A DNA stretch of 64,000 nt from GCA-2705995 sp048267965 (lineage in GTDB: Bacteria; Bacteroidota; Bacteroidia; Flavobacteriales_G; Salibacteraceae): NCBI GenBank assembly GCA_048267965.1, contig JBLWWK010000015.1, positions 1 to 64,000 on the forward strand, in the 5' to 3' direction. Positions within the stretch are counted from its first letter, which is position 1. Each line of letters starts with the position of its first letter. Shown in pieces: positions 50,166 through 59,346 of this stretch. Below the pieces are notes generated by a model. The model did no database searches, had not been told where the DNA came from, and was given only the letters and a program-made list of their open reading frames with translations. A program made the position numbers and the translations under genes.

Positions 50166-52310
50166 ATGAGAAAAATACTTACAACCCTTATCGTACTCTT
50201 CTTTAGTCTGGCTGGTTTTAGCAAAGACATTGTTGTTGAACCCAATACGTTGAATAAGCTTGGGGAAGGCATGCAAGTGTTCAGTACCGAAGAAGATTTA
50301 ACGGTTCATCAGGTTCTGATAAAAGGCTCTTTTATGCCGATTGATTCGGAAGTGCCTAATCTCGGGGTGTCGAATAAAACCCATTGGATTAAATTTTCTA
50401 TCCATAATAAAGAATCGATCGATAATATCTTAATTGATATTAATAACCCCATCTTAGATGTTGTTAACCTTTATACAGAGTCTTCTTCTGGCTACGATTT
50501 GGTAGTTTCAGGAGAACAAGTACCGATTAGTGATCGCTATTTAGAACATCAAGATTTTATTTTTCCATTAGACTTAGCACCGGGTGAAAAGAAAAACTAC
50601 TTACTGCAAGTAAAAAGCGGTGAGCAAGTACTTTTACCTGTTTTAGCAGGCGAGTCGGGGGTTGTAATGCAAAACCTGTTACTGAGAAACGTAATTATGG
50701 GCCTTTATTTCGGGCTTATTTTGGTGATGTTTTTCTACAACTTGTTTATTTACTTCACAACAAAAGATCGTTCGTATTTAACGTATGTTGTTTACATCTT
50801 GAGTGTGGGGTTGGTTCAAGCGAATTTACAAGGTTTCACGTATAAGTTTCTTTGGCCAAATAGTCCTTGGTTGGCGGCTAATAGCGTATATATATTGAAC
50901 ACAACCACAGCTATTTTAGCGGTTACCTTCATGAGGGGGTTCGTTCATATTAAAGATTATTTGCCTAAGCTCAACAGAGTGTTAGACGTGTTCCTACTAC
51001 TATACGTAGTAAGTTTATTGGTGGCTATTTTGGGCAATTACAACTTTGCTTACATGTTAATGAATTTCACAGCGTTGGCGTTGTCTTTTTATATGCTGGT
51101 GATTTTAGGCATGGCAGTGCAAAGAGGTTCTCGACCTGCAAAATTCTTTATGTTAGCATGGTCGGTATTTTTGGTAGGCGTTATCTTGTTTGTATTAAAA
51201 GACGCTTCGATTATTCCTCACAACAATTTAACAGCGGCCATTTTGCAAATTGGCTCTGGTGGAGAGGTAATTCTTCTTTCTTTTGGTTTGGCCGATAAAA
51301 TCAATACACTGAAAAAAGAAAAAGAAGAATCGCAGAAAATGGCCCTTGAAGCTTCGAAAGAAAATGAAAGAATCGTACGTGAGCAAAATATGATTCTCGA
51401 AGCCAAAGTAAGCGAAAGAACCAAAGAATTAAGAGATGCTAATACCGATTTAGAGTCAGCACTCACCAACTTGAAAAATGCTCAAACTCAACTGGTAGAT
51501 CAAGAGAAAATGGCCAGCTTAGGGCAGCTAACTGCTGGTATTGCTCACGAAATAAACAATCCCATCAACTTTGTAACCAGTAATGTAAGTCCGCTTAAAC
51601 GCGATGTTGCCGATGTTTTTGAAGTGTTAGACAAATACGGGAATCTTCAATCTGGAGAGCAATTCGATACCGAAAAAGAGGCGATAGAAGAGCTAAAAGA
51701 AGAAGTAGAACTCGATTTTGTACGAACCGAAATCAATTCACTTTTAAAAGGTATTGAAGAAGGAGCCAGCAGAACCGCAGAAATTGTACGCGGTCTAAAG
51801 GTGTTTTCTCGTATGGATGAGCAAGATTTAAAACGAGTAGATCTTCGAGAAGGAATCAATTCTACACTTACTCTTTTGCGCAGTAGCATGCACGGTAAAA
51901 TAGACGTAGAAAGAAACTACGAAGTGGTAGGGAATGTAGAATGTTACGCTGGGAAACTCAATCAAGTTTTTATGAATATCTTGAGTAACAGTATTCATGC
52001 GATTTTAGACGCCAACCGAGAGCAAGGCTCGCTAAAAATTGCCATTCTAAATAAAGATGCCGATAATGTGTTAATTACCATTGAAGATAACGGAACGGGT
52101 ATGCCAGACCACGTAAAACAACGTATTTTTGAACCGTTTTTTACTACGAAAAAGGTAGGTGAAGGAACCGGACTCGGCATGTCGATTTCTTACAGCATCA
52201 TTGAAAAACACAATGGTTCTATAGAAGTAGAAACCAAAAACGGAGAAGGAACCAAATTTTTAATAACACTGCCCAAACTACAAACTGAAGAGAACACCAC
52301 AGAAGATTGA
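50166..52310 (+). CDS. 7TM-DISM sensor histidine kinase
   Basis: A 714-residue inner-membrane sensor. The signal peptide ends near residue 19. A periplasmic 7TMR-DISMED2-type ligand-binding domain spans about 20-165 (THWIKFSIHN, YLLQVKSG), seven membrane helices about 170-385, a coiled coil about 390-455, and then HisKA with MASLGQLTAGIAHEINNPINF (phospho-acceptor His461). The HATPase part follows (NQVFMNILSNSIHAI, EDNGTGMPD, EGTGLGMSISYSII). DISM domains bind small extracellular molecules, often carbohydrate-like. ATG at 50166 chosen over a TTG at 50136, which overlaps the preceding gene. It is followed 5 bases later by the receiver-kinase gene. Confidence 0.92.
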   Translation: MRKILTTLIVLFFSLAGFSKDIVVEPNTLNKLGEGMQVFSTEEDLTVHQVLIKGSFMPIDSEVPNLGVSNKTHWIKFSIHNKESIDNILIDINNPILDVVNLYTESSSGYDLVVSGEQVPISDRYLEHQDFIFPLDLAPGEKKNYLLQVKSGEQVLLPVLAGESGVVMQNLLLRNVIMGLYFGLILVMFFYNLFIYFTTKDRSYLTYVVYILSVGLVQANLQGFTYKFLWPNSPWLAANSVYILNTTTAILAVTFMRGFVHIKDYLPKLNRVLDVFLLLYVVSLLVAILGNYNFAYMLMNFTALALSFYMLVILGMAVQRGSRPAKFFMLAWSVFLVGVILFVLKDASIIPHNNLTAAILQIGSGGEVILLSFGLADKINTLKKEKEESQKMALEASKENERIVREQNMILEAKVSERTKELRDANTDLESALTNLKNAQTQLVDQEKMASLGQLTAGIAHEINNPINFVTSNVSPLKRDVADVFEVLDKYGNLQSGEQFDTEKEAIEELKEEVELDFVRTEINSLLKGIEEGASRTAEIVRGLKVFSRMDEQDLKRVDLREGINSTLTLLRSSMHGKIDVERNYEVVGNVECYAGKLNQVFMNILSNSIHAILDANREQGSLKIAILNKDADNVLITIEDNGTGMPDHVKQRIFEPFFTTKKVGEGTGLGMSISYSIIEKHNGSIEVETKNGEGTKFLITLPKLQTEENTTED

Positions 52311-52315
52311 GACTA

Positions 52316-53410
52316 ATGAAAGAAAGCAAGCCAAGAATTCTTATAGTAGATGATGAAGAAAACAACTTGAACTCGTTTAAGTCGTGTTTTCGCAGACATT
52401 ATAAAATATTCGCAGCTGTTCACGTTGACGATGCCTTCAAAATTCTCGAGAAAGAAGACATTGAAATTGTGCTTACCGATCAACGAATGCCTAAAATCTC
52501 TGGAGTAGAATTTCTTGAGCAAGTAGTTGAGAAATACCCTCATACCATTAGAATGTTACTTACTGGTTTCGATGACTTTAAACCAGCCATTCAAGCAGTA
52601 AACCAAGGTGCTATCTATAAATATATCTCGAAACCTTGGAACGAAGACGAACTAAAAAACACCATTGATAATGCGGTAGAAACTTATAGAAACCGCATGT
52701 TACTTCAGAAAAGAAATCAAGAACTAAAGAAAGCTTATAACGAGCTAGATTCTTTTGTATACCGGGCTTCTCACGATATTCGTGGTCCTTTAATGAGTAT
52801 TTTGGGAATTACCAATTTGGCCAAATTAGAAGGAGCCAATGAAGAAATGACCAACTACTTTAACTTGATTGAAAAAAGCATTCACCAGTTAGATGTTTTT
52901 GTGAGAAATATGGTCGATTACTCACGAAACTCGCGTTTAGAAGATCGATACGAACACATTAGTCTATCCATCATGCTCAAAGAGGTGCTAGAGCATTTGG
53001 CATTTGTTGAGCCAAGAAGTACTCAGCTAAATGTGATGCAAAAAATCGAAGGAGACGATGAGGTGTACACCGATCGCGACCGACTGAAAATCATTGTACA
53101 AAACTTGCTTTCCAATGCCGTACGCTTTCAGCGAGAAGGTGTACAAGGCGAGGTCTCTATTCACATCCAAAACACCAAGAACGAACTGCTGATAGAGGTA
53201 GAAGACAACGGAATTGGCATAAAACCTTCTCAATTCGAGAGCATTTTCGATATTTTCTATAGAGGTTCAGATATGAGCCAAGGCTCCGGCATAGGACTTT
53301 ATGTTTGCCGAGAAGCAGTAAGCAAACTAAATGGAGAAATAAAAGTTGACTCAACGGTAGGAACCGGCTCCATCTTTAATGTGAATCTGCCGCATCCTTC
53401 AGAAAAATAA
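52316..53410 (+). CDS. Receiver-histidine kinase hybrid (REC-HisKA-HATPase)
   Basis: A 364-residue soluble protein. The receiver (about 6-125) has IVDDEEN, phospho-acceptor Asp55 in LTDQRMP, LLTG and ISKPWNEDEL. The transmitter has SHDIRGPLMSILG (His153) and the HATPase boxes NLLSNAVRF, EDNGIGI and SGIGLYVC. The receiver-first order is typical of relay proteins that take phosphate from a sensor and hand it on or change kinase activity. It probably takes its signal from the 7TM-DISM kinase just upstream. The ATG at 52316 is preferred to a TTG at 52307. A motif core GGTAGGAACC lies at 53356-53365 in the last part of the gene. Confidence 0.92.
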   Translation: MKESKPRILIVDDEENNLNSFKSCFRRHYKIFAAVHVDDAFKILEKEDIEIVLTDQRMPKISGVEFLEQVVEKYPHTIRMLLTGFDDFKPAIQAVNQGAIYKYISKPWNEDELKNTIDNAVETYRNRMLLQKRNQELKKAYNELDSFVYRASHDIRGPLMSILGITNLAKLEGANEEMTNYFNLIEKSIHQLDVFVRNMVDYSRNSRLEDRYEHISLSIMLKEVLEHLAFVEPRSTQLNVMQKIEGDDEVYTDRDRLKIIVQNLLSNAVRFQREGVQGEVSIHIQNTKNELLIEVEDNGIGIKPSQFESIFDIFYRGSDMSQGSGIGLYVCREAVSKLNGEIKVDSTVGTGSIFNVNLPHPSEK

Positions 53411-53437
53411 ATACAACGTAAAGCAGAAAAGCGTTTA

Positions 53438-54262
53438 TTATGAAGCTGAAGAAAGGTCTCTTAAGGCAGATTTTACCATATTTAGCTTCGAAAGATTCCC
53501 GTTAGATAGAATTTTTACAAATCGATTTTCTTTTAACTTCATGGCTTTAAAAATGGCCATATCAGAGTATCCTTTTTGGTTCCAACTGCTTACTTGCTCC
53601 ATAAATTGTTCAAGAAACTGAAGTTTGTTTTTCAGTTTTTCTTTACCATCTTTCAATTGCGGATTGTGAGCGCAAAAGAGCACATCGAAATCCAAGGTTA
53701 AAATTCGTTGAATAGATTCAATTTGTTGCTGAATGCTTTCATCTTTCAGCATAAATCCTATGTGTGTGTTGATGAATAAATCGGCACTAAATAGCCATTT
53801 CTTAATGGGTTCGTACAGGGCTACCATATCAGCAGCATGACCCGGAACCGCAATCAACTGAAACCGATATTTAGGAGTTTCTAACCAATCAGAATTAATT
53901 GCTTTGATATTAAAATTAGCACCACGAGAAGCGTACATCACTTTCTGAATACAACTTAAAGAAGGCGGCTTTTGCATTATTTCACGAGTAAGGGAAGACG
54001 AAAAAGCTTCGCATCCATGTTTTGCGCATATTTCATCAATATTTCCTGTATGATCTTCGTGATGGTGGGTTATAAAAACTTGTTGGATGGGCAAAGAATG
54101 CGTTGCAGATAAAATGGAAGGTTGCATTCTTCGTTGACCTGTATCAATCAATAATCCATCAACAAAATAGAGGTAAACAAACAAATTGGGTTTCTTAAAA
54201 GGATGATACCCAAATCGAAAAGCCTGTATTTCTTCAAATTGAAAAGAGCTCGTAGACTTCAC
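53438..54262 (-). CDS. MBL-fold metallo-hydrolase
   Basis: A 274-residue cytosolic hydrolase. The metal motif THHHEDHTGN (about 65-74) supplies the HxHxDH ligands. VPGHAADMVALYEP carries the next His, LFSADLFIN the bridging Asp and VLFCAHNPQ the last His, so the binuclear site is complete. The family includes lactonases, glyoxalase II-like thioesterases and others. Since an acyltransferase module ends next door on the other strand, a lactonase or amidase role is conceivable but unproven. It starts with GTG at 54262; no ATG gives a full metal domain. It lies 15 bases after the large T9SS gene on the same strand. Confidence 0.85.
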   Translation of the reverse strand: MKSTSSFQFEEIQAFRFGYHPFKKPNLFVYLYFVDGLLIDTGQRRMQPSILSATHSLPIQQVFITHHHEDHTGNIDEICAKHGCEAFSSSLTREIMQKPPSLSCIQKVMYASRGANFNIKAINSDWLETPKYRFQLIAVPGHAADMVALYEPIKKWLFSADLFINTHIGFMLKDESIQQQIESIQRILTLDFDVLFCAHNPQLKDGKEKLKNKLQFLEQFMEQVSSWNQKGYSDMAIFKAMKLKENRFVKILSNGNLSKLNMVKSALRDLSSAS

Positions 54263-54277
54263 AAAAAAAGTGTTTAA

Positions 54278-56938
54278 TTACTTAATCAAAGTCACTTTTC
54301 CTTGGTATTCATGGCTTTCAAAATCGATGTCGTTATACGTTACCTTCCACCAAAAGAAATCTTGGCCAGACATGGCGCCACTGTTATCTCTTTTACCGTT
54401 CCAATACACGGTAGGATCCGAGGTGGAAAACACCAAATCTCCTAATCGGTTAAACACTAAAAACTCATAATTGGCCACCACGCGCTCGTTGATAACAGGC
54501 CCAAACTCATCGTTTAATCCATCGCCATTGGGTGTAAAAGAGTTCGGAATAAAGAAATTAGGATACTCGTATCCAACGCGCACTTCTTGAGAAGTAGTAT
54601 CTGCGCACCCCAATGCATTAAAGGCAATTAATTCAACGTTGTATGTTCCGCTATCTCTAAAATCGAAGAAGAACGAAGGCTGGTCAGAAGTTCTAATTCC
54701 ATCTATCGACCATATCCAATTGGTGGCGTTAACTGTAGTCGAATTAAAAGTAGCCAGCGGATTAGAAATGGTGAAAACCTCATCAGGTAATACATCAAAT
54801 CTGGCTCTCGGAACCGGTTGAACTACCACTAAATCGGTGTCGGTTCTAATACTATCACAATAATCGGTTCGTACCTCTAACGTAACATCAAACGTATCAA
54901 TGGTGTTGTACGTGTGACTAATCGTAGATGAGTTGGCAATTCCTAAGATTCCATCCCCAAAGTTGAACAAGTAAAATGCCTCTGGATCGTACTCATCGAG
55001 CACAAACGTAGCAGGTTGGCCAATGCAAATCGGATTTTCTACTGAATAGGTATGGGTAGGGAAGGTGTCTACTTGCACGGTGATAGAATCTACAAAAGGT
55101 GTAGAACCGCAGCCGTCTGTAATGGTAACAGTGTAGACTCCAGAAGTATCAGGCGTTAAATTTTGAGTGGCTCCACCAGCACCATTACTCCAATTAAACG
55201 TATAATTTCCGTCTCCACCAGAAGCATAGGCAGAAAAAGAAACAGAACCACCTATACAAGTACCAATATTTTGGTCAACACTTCCCGCAAAAGGAGGAAG
55301 AACCGAAACAGTAGCCGTTTCTACAATTACGGGGCAGTTATTGGCATCGGTGGCGGTCACCGAATAAGTACTGCTTACAGAAGGAGAAACCGTAATATTC
55401 TGCGTATTGTCTCCAGTGCTCCAGTTGTAGTTGTATGGAGGTGTGCCACCGAATAGAGTTAAACTAAGGGTCTCGGTAGTTCCAGGGCAAATAGAAACAT
55501 CGGGTAGTGGAGCGTTGGTAATCACACTGGGTTCAGTTACCACTATATTAACCACCTCGCTGCAACCACCTCCATTGGTTATCGTAACATCGTAATTGCC
55601 AGCGCATAAATTGGTGGCTGTGGTTCCTATATCTCCGTTCGACCAGAAGAAATTGTATGAACCGTTATCGTGTGGAATTTGAACTTGGGCTGAGCCGTTG
55701 CACAATCCATTACAAGTAGGTTCATTAATGGTGGTTTGAATACCCGCTAAGATATCCGAATCTACCGTTACGGTTCCTGTGGCAGCTCCACCACATCCGA
55801 ATTCATTCGTGATAGAGAACACATTGTAGGTTGATGAACCGGCTCCTACCGGAAACTGAGGAGGTAAATTGGTAGTAGTATCTATGCCATTAGAATCGAG
55901 CACATAGTTGTACAAATTGGTTCCATCAAAAAGACTCACCAAAAAGAGCGAATTTCCGCTGGTGAAGTTTACGTTAACCGGCACCACAGTTCCGGGGCAA
56001 GAAATAGTATCGCCAGAAAGGGTGGCAATAACGCTATCTAAAACAGTGTAGGTGAAAGAATCTTGACGCGTAACACCGCAATTATCGGTAACTGTAACTG
56101 TGTAATTAGTTGTGGTAGAAGGCGTGGCTGTTGGCGATTGAGCCGTTGCAGAAGATAAACCCGCTGTGGGCGACCACTGAAAAGTGTTCCCAATTCCGGC
56201 ACTGGCTAAATGCGGTGTTCCTTCACAAAGGGTAACATCCGTCATTTGATCGTCTTGGTTAAAAAAGTCGATGCAAACATCTTGTAAATTGGTGTTAGCT
56301 CCAGAACTTGCAGAAAAACCCCAAAATACATTCGGATCACCTGAAAAGAAAGTATTGATAATGTCTCCAGTATAGCTGATGCGCAAATCACAATCTACCC
56401 AAACTTGAAAAAGCTGAGAAGTAGGATTCCAACGAATATGTACCTCGTGATCCATTCCCGTTTCAACATTCGCGTTGGTAGGCGTAATTCCTACAGGCCC
56501 TACTAAGTTGTTGGGAGAAGAATGGTTTAAAGCTCCATTTCTAGAAAGTGCCATGTGGTCAAAAGCGGGGTCGTTCAAGGCGGCATCTTGATCGGTATCG
56601 AATTCTACTACCAAAGAAGGTGTGGTTCCTTCTATACCTAATCCACTGCCACCCGGCTGCACTACAGCCGTGCTAAATTGTTGAAAACTAAACGCAACAC
56701 CGCTGCCACCTGTAGCATCATTAAAACCAAAATCGATGCGGGTATATAAATCAAAAGGCTCGTTAAGGTTTATTTGCTGAGTAGCGAAAAAACTTCCTTC
56801 TTGATTAGCCATATTGCTAGTTAGTCTAAAGCATTCGTTGGCCAACGCAATTGCAGAACCGTTTACGTTGTACTGGCCTAAAGTGGTAAACCAACCCAAA
56901 AAGAGGAAGAATGTAAAGTATATTCTATGCAAAATCAC
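54278..56938 (-). CDS. Large secreted lectin/SprB-repeat/PKD protein with T9SS type B sorting domain
   Basis: An 886-residue exported adhesin-like protein. A signal peptide (about 1-22, FFLFLGWFTTLGQ) is followed by a bacterial L-type lectin-like domain (about 25-235; GSGVAFSFQQF, LVVEFDTDQD with probable metal ligands). After it come Ig/SprB-like repeats (a clear one near 400-470: NEPTCNGLCNGSAQV, FWSNGD, LCAGNYDVTITN), a PKD domain (about 635-715) and the C-terminal type B domain with FIPNSFTPNGDGLNDEF, ending EYQGKVTLIK. It should be on the surface and bind glycans. The start is GTG at 56938 (MILHRIYFTFF); no ATG keeps the signal peptide. Confidence 0.88.
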   Translation of the reverse strand: MILHRIYFTFFLFLGWFTTLGQYNVNGSAIALANECFRLTSNMANQEGSFFATQQINLNEPFDLYTRIDFGFNDATGGSGVAFSFQQFSTAVVQPGGSGLGIEGTTPSLVVEFDTDQDAALNDPAFDHMALSRNGALNHSSPNNLVGPVGITPTNANVETGMDHEVHIRWNPTSQLFQVWVDCDLRISYTGDIINTFFSGDPNVFWGFSASSGANTNLQDVCIDFFNQDDQMTDVTLCEGTPHLASAGIGNTFQWSPTAGLSSATAQSPTATPSTTTNYTVTVTDNCGVTRQDSFTYTVLDSVIATLSGDTISCPGTVVPVNVNFTSGNSLFLVSLFDGTNLYNYVLDSNGIDTTTNLPPQFPVGAGSSTYNVFSITNEFGCGGAATGTVTVDSDILAGIQTTINEPTCNGLCNGSAQVQIPHDNGSYNFFWSNGDIGTTATNLCAGNYDVTITNGGGCSEVVNIVVTEPSVITNAPLPDVSICPGTTETLSLTLFGGTPPYNYNWSTGDNTQNITVSPSVSSTYSVTATDANNCPVIVETATVSVLPPFAGSVDQNIGTCIGGSVSFSAYASGGDGNYTFNWSNGAGGATQNLTPDTSGVYTVTITDGCGSTPFVDSITVQVDTFPTHTYSVENPICIGQPATFVLDEYDPEAFYLFNFGDGILGIANSSTISHTYNTIDTFDVTLEVRTDYCDSIRTDTDLVVVQPVPRARFDVLPDEVFTISNPLATFNSTTVNATNWIWSIDGIRTSDQPSFFFDFRDSGTYNVELIAFNALGCADTTSQEVRVGYEYPNFFIPNSFTPNGDGLNDEFGPVINERVVANYEFLVFNRLGDLVFSTSDPTVYWNGKRDNSGAMSGQDFFWWKVTYNDIDFESHEYQGKVTLIK

Positions 56939-57377
56939 GTTATATTAAAACCTGCAAAATAATAAAAAGCGACCCTTAAATCTAATTCAATTTATTGTTT
57001 TATTAACATCAACTTACCGCATTGATAAACAATACCAAATGCACCCCATAAATCATCGTAATTTCTTAACTGTAATGCCCAAAAATTGCTCGAAAAGTTG
57101 GGTTGGATCATTTTCCACTTCAGATTATTAAAAGTTTAAAATCGGAGGTTTTGACAGATATCTTTCTAAATTTAAAGGCCATTTTACACGAAATAGCGCA
57201 AAACCTTGAAAATTTCATCTTTTGGTGAGAGGCAAAACATGGGGTCGCTTTTGAATTGCTGTTTATCGGTAGGAACCGATTTTCAGCTTTATTCAACTTC
57301 CCACCAGCTTTTATGCTTAAAGATGAATTTACACCGAAACGATACACAAATACATAAAACCGTAAAACAAGAAACGC
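56939..57377. other. Gene-free stretch between divergent genes
   Basis: No gene recognised in this stretch of about 440 bases. It must hold the promoters of the T9SS adhesin (-) and acs (+), but I could not identify a full TTG/TAnnTTTG pair for either. It contains one exact TCGGTAGGAACC at 57266-57277. Confidence 0.5.
57266..57277 (+). repeat. Exact copy of the 12-mer TCGGTAGGAACC
   Basis: Intergenic, about 100 bases upstream of acs, followed by GATTTT as in the hairpin copies at 18556-18622. Confidence 0.9.
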
Positions 57378-59273
57378 ATGGATCTACGAATTAAATCACT
57401 CGAAGAATACAAAGAGAAATACGCTCAAAGCGTTGAAAATCCTGAAAACTTTTGGGACGAAATAGCACAAACTTTTCATTGGAGAAAACCGTATTCAAAA
57501 GTACTCGATTGGGATTTTAATGAACCAGATGTAAAGTGGTTTCAGAACGGAAAACTAAACATTACTGAAAATGCATTAGATCGTCACTTAGAAAAACGAG
57601 GCAATAAATTAGCCTTGATTTGGGAACCCAACGATCCCAAAGAAAGATTTGTTCGATGGACTTACAAAGAGTTGCACGAAAAAGTATGCGAGTTTGCCAA
57701 TGGATTAAAAAACCAAGGAATTGCTAAAGGAGATAGAGTAGTTATTTATATGCCTATGATTCCTGAACTAACAGTGGCTGTGTTAGCCTGTGCTAGAATC
57801 GGAGCCGTTCATTCAGTAGTCTTTGCGGGCTTCTCTGCTCATGCTATGGCCGATCGAATTAACGATGCCGAAGCAAAAATGGTGATTACCTCTGATGGGC
57901 TTAACCGTGGAGCCAAGCAAATTCCTGTAAAACGCGTGGTGAACGAAGCACTAAACAACTGCCCTTGTGTAGAAAAAGTAATTGTTTACGATTGCCTTGG
58001 CTGGGCCCCTGAAATGAAAGAAGGCCGAGATATTTGGTGGCAAGATGTGGTAAAAGACATGAGCAAAGAATGTGAAGCCGAAGAAATGGACGCAGAAGAT
58101 ATGTTGTTCATTTTGTACACTTCTGGCTCCACGGGCAAACCAAAAGGTGTAGTTCATACCTGCGGAGGCTACATGGTGTATGCAGCGTATTCTTTTCAAA
58201 ATGTTTTTCAGACAGAAGAAAGTGATATTTATTGGTGCACTGCCGATGTAGGCTGGATTACCGGACATACATACATTATTTATGGACCGTTAATTTCTGG
58301 TGCAACTACCATGATGTTCGAAGGGGTTCCTACCTATCCAGATGCGGGAAGATTTTGGCAAGTTTGTGATAAACACGGTGTAAATCAGTTTTATACGGCT
58401 CCTACCGCTATTCGTGCATTAATGGCTCATGGCGAAGATCACGTGCTTTCTTACAGCCTTGATTCTCTAAAGGTATTAGGAACCGTAGGCGAACCCATTA
58501 ATGATGAAGCATGGAAGTGGTATTACATTCACGTAGGTAAAGAAAAATGCCCCATTGTAGATACTTGGTGGCAAACAGAAACGGGCGGAATTATGATTTC
58601 TGGGTTAGGAGCACACTCCCCCATGAAACCAGCCCACGCTGGGTATCCGTTGCCAGGAATACAACCTGTTTTGTTAGATCAAGAAGGGAAAGAAATTACA
58701 GAAAACAATGTAGAAGGCTACTTGTGCATGAAATATCCATGGCCTTCTATTTTAAGAACCACTTACGGAGATCACGAGCGCTGTAGAGTAACTTATTTCA
58801 GTCATTATAAGAATCATTACTTTACTGGAGATGGAGCCAAGCGAGACGAAAATGGTATGTACCGCATTATCGGTAGAGTAGACGATGTAATTAATGTTTC
58901 GGGTCACCGTTTCGGAACAGCAGAAATAGAAGAAGCCATTAACTCAAATGGCAAAGTAGTAGAATCAGCTGTGGTGGGGTATCCGCACGATATTAAAGGA
59001 CAAGGAATTTATGCTTACGTGGTTTGCGAAATGTTACCAGAAGATGAAGAAACGGCCAGAGCAGAAGTGGTAGAAACCGTTGTTGAAGAAATTGGGAAAA
59101 TTGCCAAACCCGAAAAAATACAATTTGTATCGGCTTTACCAAAGACTAGATCGGGTAAAATTATGCGTAGAATATTGCGTAAAATCGCTGAAGGTGAACC
59201 AGATAAGCTGGGAGATACTTCTACCTTATTAGATCCAGAGGTGGTAGACGAAATTGTGGCGGGCGCCCTTTAA
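57378..59273 (+). CDS. acs: Acetyl-CoA synthetase (AMP-forming)
   Basis: A 631-residue cytosolic enzyme that makes acetyl-CoA from acetate, ATP and CoA. An N-terminal ACAS domain (YKEKYAQSVENPENFWDEIA) and AMP-binding core are present, with the P-loop YTSGSTGKPKGVVHTCGGY, VGWITGHTYIIYGPL, DTWWQTETGG and the hinge GRVDDVINVSGHR. The C-terminal catalytic Lys, a target of acetylation, lies in RSGKIMRRILR. The Trp in DTWWQTETG is the residue that limits the substrate to acetate. The length agrees with the family. A strong terminator follows, into which the promoter of ppa is built. Confidence 0.95.
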   Translation: MDLRIKSLEEYKEKYAQSVENPENFWDEIAQTFHWRKPYSKVLDWDFNEPDVKWFQNGKLNITENALDRHLEKRGNKLALIWEPNDPKERFVRWTYKELHEKVCEFANGLKNQGIAKGDRVVIYMPMIPELTVAVLACARIGAVHSVVFAGFSAHAMADRINDAEAKMVITSDGLNRGAKQIPVKRVVNEALNNCPCVEKVIVYDCLGWAPEMKEGRDIWWQDVVKDMSKECEAEEMDAEDMLFILYTSGSTGKPKGVVHTCGGYMVYAAYSFQNVFQTEESDIYWCTADVGWITGHTYIIYGPLISGATTMMFEGVPTYPDAGRFWQVCDKHGVNQFYTAPTAIRALMAHGEDHVLSYSLDSLKVLGTVGEPINDEAWKWYYIHVGKEKCPIVDTWWQTETGGIMISGLGAHSPMKPAHAGYPLPGIQPVLLDQEGKEITENNVEGYLCMKYPWPSILRTTYGDHERCRVTYFSHYKNHYFTGDGAKRDENGMYRIIGRVDDVINVSGHRFGTAEIEEAINSNGKVVESAVVGYPHDIKGQGIYAYVVCEMLPEDEETARAEVVETVVEEIGKIAKPEKIQFVSALPKTRSGKIMRRILRKIAEGEPDKLGDTSTLLDPEVVDEIVAGAL

Positions 59274-59292
59274 ATTCGATTAACTTATTAAT

Positions 59293-59326
59293 AATAGTGC
59301 TGTATTCTTCTTACAGCACTATTTTT
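59293..59326 (+). terminator. Intrinsic terminator of acs, overlapping the ppa -7 box
   Basis: AATAGTGCTGTA (59293-59304) pairs with TACAGCACTATT (59312-59323), followed by T. The final TATTTTTG (59320-59327) is also an exact TAnnTTTG box located 19 bases before the ppa ATG. Confidence 0.9.
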
Positions 59327-59327
59327 G
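59320..59327 (+). promoter_or_regulatory. Candidate -7 box (TATTTTTG) of ppa
   Basis: Exact TAnnTTTG. It lies in the 3' arm and T-run of the acs terminator. No TTG found at -33. Confidence 0.45.
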
Positions 59328-59346
59328 CGCGAAAATTACCGTAGAT

